From contig JAXHLS010000002.1 of the NCBI GenBank assembly GCA_034522055.1, positions 2,685,549-2,749,548 on the forward strand: a DNA stretch of 64,000 nucleotides, given 5' to 3'. A program made the translations under genes and the position numbers. The stretch is from Gammaproteobacteria bacterium. GTDB lineage: Bacteria > Pseudomonadota > Gammaproteobacteria > JAABTG01. How positions within the stretch are numbered: position 1 is the stretch's first letter; every line of letters begins with the position of its first letter. Positions 59,194 to 64,000 of the stretch are shown here, one piece after another. The notes under the pieces are model-generated. The model was not told the origin of the DNA and searched no databases. It worked only from the letters and a program-made list of their open reading frames with translations.

Positions 59194-62100
59194 ATGGCGC
59201 GCCGACAGCGAGACGACAACGCCTACCGCGACACTCTCAGTGCCTCTGCGAGCGGTGCGACGCTGGTCTCGCTGTTCGAGGCGCAGGCCGCACGCACGCC
59301 ACACAAGAACGCAGTAGTCGCCGGCGACGCCCGGCTGCGCTATGCCGAACTCGACCGCGCGGCCAGCCGGCTGGCGTGGCAGTTGATCGGGGCCGACGCC
59401 AAGCCTGAAAGCGTCGTCGGCCTGCTGCTCGACCACTCGGTCGACAGCGTGACGGCGATACTCGGCGTGTTGAAGAGCGGCGCCGCCTACCTGCCACTCG
59501 ACCCCGAGCACCCGGCCGAGCGCCTGCGCTACGTGCTCGGCGACGCCACCCCCGACATCGTGCTGACGACCGCGGCGCTGGCCGGACGACTAGCGGACTC
59601 GCGTGTCCGCGTCATCAGGATCGACCAACTCGAGAGGCGTGCCGAGTTCACGCAGCTGCCGTCGCACGCACCAGGCAACCCGGAGCGCAACGGGACGCTC
59701 CTTCCCGACCACCCGGCCTACATCATTTACACGTCGGGCAGCACGGGCCGACCCAAAGGCGTCACGAACACCCACAGGAACGTCGTCCGGCTTTTCGATG
59801 CCACGCGACGACATGTCGACTTCGACGAAGACAGCATCTGGGCGTTGTTTCACTCGCTGGCGTTCGACTTCTCGGTGTGGGAACTCTGGGGTGCGCTGCT
59901 GCATGGCGGCTCGGTCGCCATCGTGCCCCGCGAGATCGCGCGCTCGGCTCGGGATCTGTCCGGTTTCCTTGTCGAGCACGGCGTCACGATCCTCAATCAG
60001 ACGCCGTCGGCGTTCTTCTCCCTGCTCGAGCGACCCGGGGCACTGCGCAAGATCATCTTTGGCGGCGAGGCCCTCGATCTGCCCGGCCTAGCGCCGTGGT
60101 TCGAGCAATATGGTGATGTTGAGCCGGAACTGATCAACATGTACGGCATCACGGAGACGACCGTACACGCGACCTGTGCGCCGCTGCGCAACTGCCATGC
60201 TGCACCGGGCAACGCCGGCCTCATCGGTACGCCGCTGGACGACCTCGACGTCTATGTACTCGACGAGCGACTCGAACCCGCGGCCGTAGGCAACACGGGT
60301 GAGCTGTACGTCGCGGGCCCGGGGCTCGCGCGCGGATACTGGCGTCGCGGTGCAATGACGGCCGAGCGGTTCGTCGCGGACCCGCATCGGCCCGGCGAGC
60401 GAATGTACCGGAGCGGCGACCTTGCCGCACGGCGCGCCGACGGCAGCCTCGTCTATCGGGGCCGGGTCGACGAGCAGATCAAGATTCGAGGCTACCGCAT
60501 CGAGCCAGCAGAGATCGAATCGGCATTGATCGCGCACCCTGACGTGTCCCGCGTCGCGGTCGTCGCGCGCGAGAACCACCTGGGCGAGACGATACTCGTC
60601 GCCTACGTCGTCGCGAACGTCCGGCATTCACAGCAGGCCTTCCGCGCCTGGCTTTCGGAGCGGCTGCCCGACTACATGCTGCCGACGTCGTACGTGGCGC
60701 TCGACGCGCTGCCACTGACGGCCAACGGCAAGCTCGACCGCGACTCATTGCCGGTGCCGCAGGATGCCGGCATGCACGCGCGCTATATCGCGCCGGAGAC
60801 GCGTGCTGCGGTGCAGCTGTGTGCGCTCGTCGCCGAGCTACTCGACGTCGAGCGAGTCGGCCTCGGCGACCACTTCTTTCACCTGGGCGGTCACTCGCTG
60901 TCGGCAACACAGCTCTGTGCACGCCTTCGCGCGGACCTCCGCCTCGATCTGCCTATACAGGCGGTGTTCGAGACGCCGGTAATGCGCGAGCTTGCGGCAG
61001 CCCTCGAGCGGCTGACGCCGGCATCCGGTCTTGCGCTGGCAGCAGGCCCACGGCCGGAGCGGCTGCCGTTGTCGTTCCCGCAGGCGCGGCTGTGGTTCCT
61101 CGATCAGCTCGAGGGCGGGAGTCCAGGCTACAGCATCCCGATCGTGTTGCGGCTTTCGGGACCACTGGATGCGCGCGTGCTCGAGCAGGCGTTCTCGGAT
61201 GTCATCGGACGCCACGAGAGCTTGCGCACGTTGCTCGTCGAGGACGGGGGCGAGCCGTGGCAACAGATCGTGGACGCCGCCGATGCGCACTTTGCGCTCG
61301 AACGCCGCCGCGTGTCTTCGACCGATCTCGAGGCATCGATTGCCGGGTTTGTCTGGAACGCGTTCGTGCTCGATCGCGACCTGCCGATACGCGCGGTTCT
61401 GCTGCGCCACGACGTCGCCGTCCATGTGCTCGTCATCGTCGTCCATCACACGGCCGCCGACGGCTGGTCGATCCGGCCGTTGCTGGCCGACCTGTCGCGG
61501 GCGTATGCGGCCAGGCGGCGGGGTGCGGTACCCGCATTCGACCCGCTGCCCGTGCAGTACGCCGACTACGTGCTGTGGACGCGTGAATACGCGGCACGCG
61601 GCACGCTCGCGCGCCACGCCGTCTACTGGCAGGGGCAGCTCGAGGGCCTGCCGGAGGAACTCGCTCTGCCCTATGACCGGCCGCGCACGCCCGACGCCCC
61701 GGCGGGTCGCATCGCGTTCACTCTGCCGGCCGAGCTGCACCGGCAGTTGATTGCGCTTAGCCTCGACGCCGATACAACGCTGTTCATGACCTTGCAGACC
61801 GCACTGGCTGCGTTGCTGTCGCGCCTCGGCGCCGGCAACGACATTCCGCTTGGCACGGCGATCGCTGGTCGGGCGGAAGCCGTGCTCGAGCCGCTTGTCG
61901 GCTTCTTCGTCAACACGCTCGTGCTGCGCAACGACACGACTGGCGACCCGACGTTCCTCGAGCTTATCGAGCGCGCGCGCAGCACCTGTCTCGCCGCGTA
62001 TGCGCACCAGGACCTGCCCTTCGAACGCCTAGTCGAACAACTCGAACCGGCGCGCAGACGCGGGCGGCAACCGTTGTTCCAGACGATGCTCGTGCTGCAC

Positions 62101-64000
62101 AATACGCCGCCGTTTGCGCTTGAACTGGACGGCGTGGAAGCAACGGCGATCTCGGTACCGTCGACGACTGCGAAGTTCGACCTGTCGTGGAGCTTCGTCG
62201 AGCGCCGCGATACGGACGGGTGTGCCGCTGGCCTCGAAGCGGAACTCGAGTATAACGCTAGCCTGTTCGAGGCGGCGACGACCGAGGCACTCGTGGCCCG
62301 CTACCGTCGTCTGCTGGAACACATCGTCGACCATCCTGAGTGCCGGTTGGCAACGCTGCCGCTGCTCGACGACGCCGAGCGCCGCCGGTTAGTTGAAGGG
62401 TTCAGTCAGGGTGAGTCAGGGTCGAACGCCGTCGACGTCATTGCGCGGTTTGAGGCGCAGGCGCAGGCGGCGCCCGATACCGCGGCGCTCAAGTTCGATG
62501 GCAGAGCCGTGTGCTACCAGGAACTCGATGCGGTCAGCAACCGGCTTGCACGCCAGCTCCTGGGCGCTGGCGTCGGCGCCGAGCGGATCGTAGCCACCGA
62601 GCTGCCGCGATCGGTCGAGCTGGTCGTGGCAATACTCGGGATCCTGAAGGCCGGTGCCGTCTGGCTTCCGCTGGCCCCCGGAATGCCGCCTGCCCGCCGT
62701 CGACACGTGCTTGAGGACGCGCAACCCGTCGCGGTGCTGGGCACGGGCGACGGCGTTGCGCTCGACGGCCATGGCCCAGCGCTCCACATTCCCGCGCTCG
62801 ACGTTCGCGCGCTAATCGACGACGACACGCGGTCTCTGGGGCCGATCGCCTACGAAGAGCGCACGGCGCCGATGTGGCCACAGCACGCGGCGTACGTGTT
62901 GTATACGTCGGGCAGCACGGGCATGCCGAAAGGTGTGATGATTAGCCGTGGCAGCCTGGCACGCTATGTCGGCCAGGTCATCGGTGTGCTTGGCGAGGAC
63001 AGCGCCGACATGGCGTTGCTGACGCCGGTTGTATTTGACCTGAGCCTGACGACGATCTTTGCTCCGCTCGTCACCGGCGGGACACTCAGGCTCATGCCCG
63101 AAGACGACACGGCTGCGGCGCTGGCTTCTGCATTGCAGGGAACGGCCGTCAAACTCACACCGTCGCACGTTGCCCTGCTGGCCGAGCTGCCGTTCGAAAC
63201 CGGTCGACTCGAGACGGCGATCCTCGGCGGCGAGGCGCTGACAGCTGCCCATGTCGAGACCCTGCGGCAGCGTTGCCCCGGAGTCCGCATCTTCAATGAG
63301 TATGGGCCGACCGAGGCCACGGTCGGCGTCACAGCAGCCGTCGTCGACGAACCCGCCGACATCACGATCGGCCGGCCGTATCCGGGCGTGCATGCATACG
63401 TGCTCGACGAGCGGCTGCGTCCGTGCCCCGTTAATGTCGCGGGTGAGCTCTATCTCGCTGGGCCGAGCCTCGCGCGCGGCTACCTCAACCGACCCGGGCT
63501 GACCGCCGTGCACTTCATCGCCAGTCCGTATCGACCCGGCGAGCGACTGTATCGCACGGGCGACCTCGCGGCCTGGCGCTCCGATGGCGAGCTGCGCTGC
63601 TACGGGCGCAACGACGAGCAGATCAAGCTGCGCGGCCATCGCATCGAGCCCGCGGAAATCGAGTCCACGCTGGCGCGCCATCCCGATGTCGTCAATGCGG
63701 TGGTCATAGCAGACAAGGCATCGAACGGCGAGACCCGCCTGGTTGCGTATGTCGTATCGCGTGCAGAGTTCGACACCGAAACACTGCGCGCACACCTTGC
63801 CATGCGGCTTCCGGACGTGTTCATTCCCGCTGTGTTTGTCGCCGTGGATGCGTTACCGCTGACACCGAACGGCAAACTTGATCGCGCCGCCTTGCCGGTT
63901 GCCGCCGACGCCGGCATGAGCAGCAACCATGGGGCGCCGACCAGCGAGGACGAACAGCTGCTGTGTGAACTCGTCGCTGAACTCCTGGGCGTCGATCGCG
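59194..64000 (+). CDS. Non-ribosomal peptide synthetase, A-T-C-A-(T), 3' end outside window
   Basis: ATG at 59194 opens a frame that stays open to the window edge (1602 residues). Order: adenylation 1 (core IIYTSGSTGRPKGV at residues 177-190), thiolation 1 (LGGHSLSATQL, Ser568), condensation (VVHHTAADGWS, His751-Asp756), adenylation 2 (VLYTSGSTGMPKGV, from residue 1235), start of thiolation 2. There is no condensation domain before A1, so A1-T1 loads the first residue. The specificity residues of A1 read D-F-W-N-I-G-M-V, the Thr code; those of A2 read D-L-T-K-I-G-E-V, close to the Asn code. It lies in one operon with the siderophore-type importer. MbtH and the phosphopantetheinyl transferase are upstream. 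Confidence 0.92.
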   Translation, partial: MARRQRDDNAYRDTLSASASGATLVSLFEAQAARTPHKNAVVAGDARLRYAELDRAASRLAWQLIGADAKPESVVGLLLDHSVDSVTAILGVLKSGAAYLPLDPEHPAERLRYVLGDATPDIVLTTAALAGRLADSRVRVIRIDQLERRAEFTQLPSHAPGNPERNGTLLPDHPAYIIYTSGSTGRPKGVTNTHRNVVRLFDATRRHVDFDEDSIWALFHSLAFDFSVWELWGALLHGGSVAIVPREIARSARDLSGFLVEHGVTILNQTPSAFFSLLERPGALRKIIFGGEALDLPGLAPWFEQYGDVEPELINMYGITETTVHATCAPLRNCHAAPGNAGLIGTPLDDLDVYVLDERLEPAAVGNTGELYVAGPGLARGYWRRGAMTAERFVADPHRPGERMYRSGDLAARRADGSLVYRGRVDEQIKIRGYRIEPAEIESALIAHPDVSRVAVVARENHLGETILVAYVVANVRHSQQAFRAWLSERLPDYMLPTSYVALDALPLTANGKLDRDSLPVPQDAGMHARYIAPETRAAVQLCALVAELLDVERVGLGDHFFHLGGHSLSATQLCARLRADLRLDLPIQAVFETPVMRELAAALERLTPASGLALAAGPRPERLPLSFPQARLWFLDQLEGGSPGYSIPIVLRLSGPLDARVLEQAFSDVIGRHESLRTLLVEDGGEPWQQIVDAADAHFALERRRVSSTDLEASIAGFVWNAFVLDRDLPIRAVLLRHDVAVHVLVIVVHHTAADGWSIRPLLADLSRAYAARRRGAVPAFDPLPVQYADYVLWTREYAARGTLARHAVYWQGQLEGLPEELALPYDRPRTPDAPAGRIAFTLPAELHRQLIALSLDADTTLFMTLQTALAALLSRLGAGNDIPLGTAIAGRAEAVLEPLVGFFVNTLVLRNDTTGDPTFLELIERARSTCLAAYAHQDLPFERLVEQLEPARRRGRQPLFQTMLVLHNTPPFALELDGVEATAISVPSTTAKFDLSWSFVERRDTDGCAAGLEAELEYNASLFEAATTEALVARYRRLLEHIVDHPECRLATLPLLDDAERRRLVEGFSQGESGSNAVDVIARFEAQAQAAPDTAALKFDGRAVCYQELDAVSNRLARQLLGAGVGAERIVATELPRSVELVVAILGILKAGAVWLPLAPGMPPARRRHVLEDAQPVAVLGTGDGVALDGHGPALHIPALDVRALIDDDTRSLGPIAYEERTAPMWPQHAAYVLYTSGSTGMPKGVMISRGSLARYVGQVIGVLGEDSADMALLTPVVFDLSLTTIFAPLVTGGTLRLMPEDDTAAALASALQGTAVKLTPSHVALLAELPFETGRLETAILGGEALTAAHVETLRQRCPGVRIFNEYGPTEATVGVTAAVVDEPADITIGRPYPGVHAYVLDERLRPCPVNVAGELYLAGPSLARGYLNRPGLTAVHFIASPYRPGERLYRTGDLAAWRSDGELRCYGRNDEQIKLRGHRIEPAEIESTLARHPDVVNAVVIADKASNGETRLVAYVVSRAEFDTETLRAHLAMRLPDVFIPAVFVAVDALPLTPNGKLDRAALPVAADAGMSSNHGAPTSEDEQLLCELVAELLGVDR

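Overview
The window reads as a GC-rich chromosome segment of an environmental gammaproteobacterium. The clues are a minor-pilin operon in Pseudomonas order (fimT-pilV-pilW-pilX-pilY1-pilE), PEP-CTERM surface proteins, sigma-54-like promoters, IalB, thiO and a Fur-family regulator. A Chromatiales or Ectothiorhodospiraceae-like host is a guess; no rRNA is present to settle it.

Layout. 1-5.1 kb is mobile-element debris: two convergent recombinase-in-trio (RIT) modules, an interrupted IS21 element and an ISAzo13 tail. 5.5-10.9 kb holds four small two-gene modules: a PIN toxin with antitoxin (toxin broken by one stop codon), a RelE/ParE toxin with antitoxin (toxin broken by a palindromic insertion), and two HEPN/MNT pairs around a coiled-coil repeat protein. 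10.9-11.85 kb is a dense GC-rich repeat array. 12.0-13.4 kb is a SatD/membrane-protein pair. 13.5-18.75 kb is nested transposons: ISKra4 inside an ISL3 copy, which lies beside a second ISL3 copy and inside a Tni-like element. 19.3-23.1 kb codes for an acyltransferase and two membrane proteins, one VanZ-like. 23.2-30.6 kb is the most unusual part. It combines an asparagine-synthetase-like enzyme without its glutaminase cysteine, a nucleotidyltransferase, an HprK-related kinase, a PqqD-like protein, a Tat-exported protein and a 50-residue peptide gene that precedes them. This resembles a peptide-modification (RiPP-like) locus. 31-33 kb has wecB and a secreted trypsin-like protease. 33.8-48.2 kb has two PEP-CTERM proteins, the pilus operon, thiO, a Fur-family gene, a degenerate tRNA-Thr and an IalB-like protein. 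From the tRNA-Ser at 49.1 kb to the right edge lies an NRPS locus: phosphopantetheinyl transferase, MbtH, Rieske oxygenase, two P450s, a broken CmcJ-like gene, a siderophore-type ABC importer, and a large NRPS that runs off the window. Its two adenylation domains read as Thr and Asn.

How the parts connect. A 19-bp motif (consensus near TGTAAAGTTTTCCGACA) lies upstream of a sigma-54-like -24/-12 element in front of both PEP-CTERM genes and in front of the 50-residue-peptide operon. This suggests that the peptide-modification operon belongs to the PEP-CTERM/exopolysaccharide regulon. A fragment of an exosortase-associated acyl-CoA ligase next to the asparagine-synthetase gene points the same way. 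Two repeat families (a CCCTCTCC/GGGAGAGG composite and a GTCGGGATTCATCCCGAC palindrome) fill many intergenic spaces, and partial duplications such as the asnB remnant lie among them.
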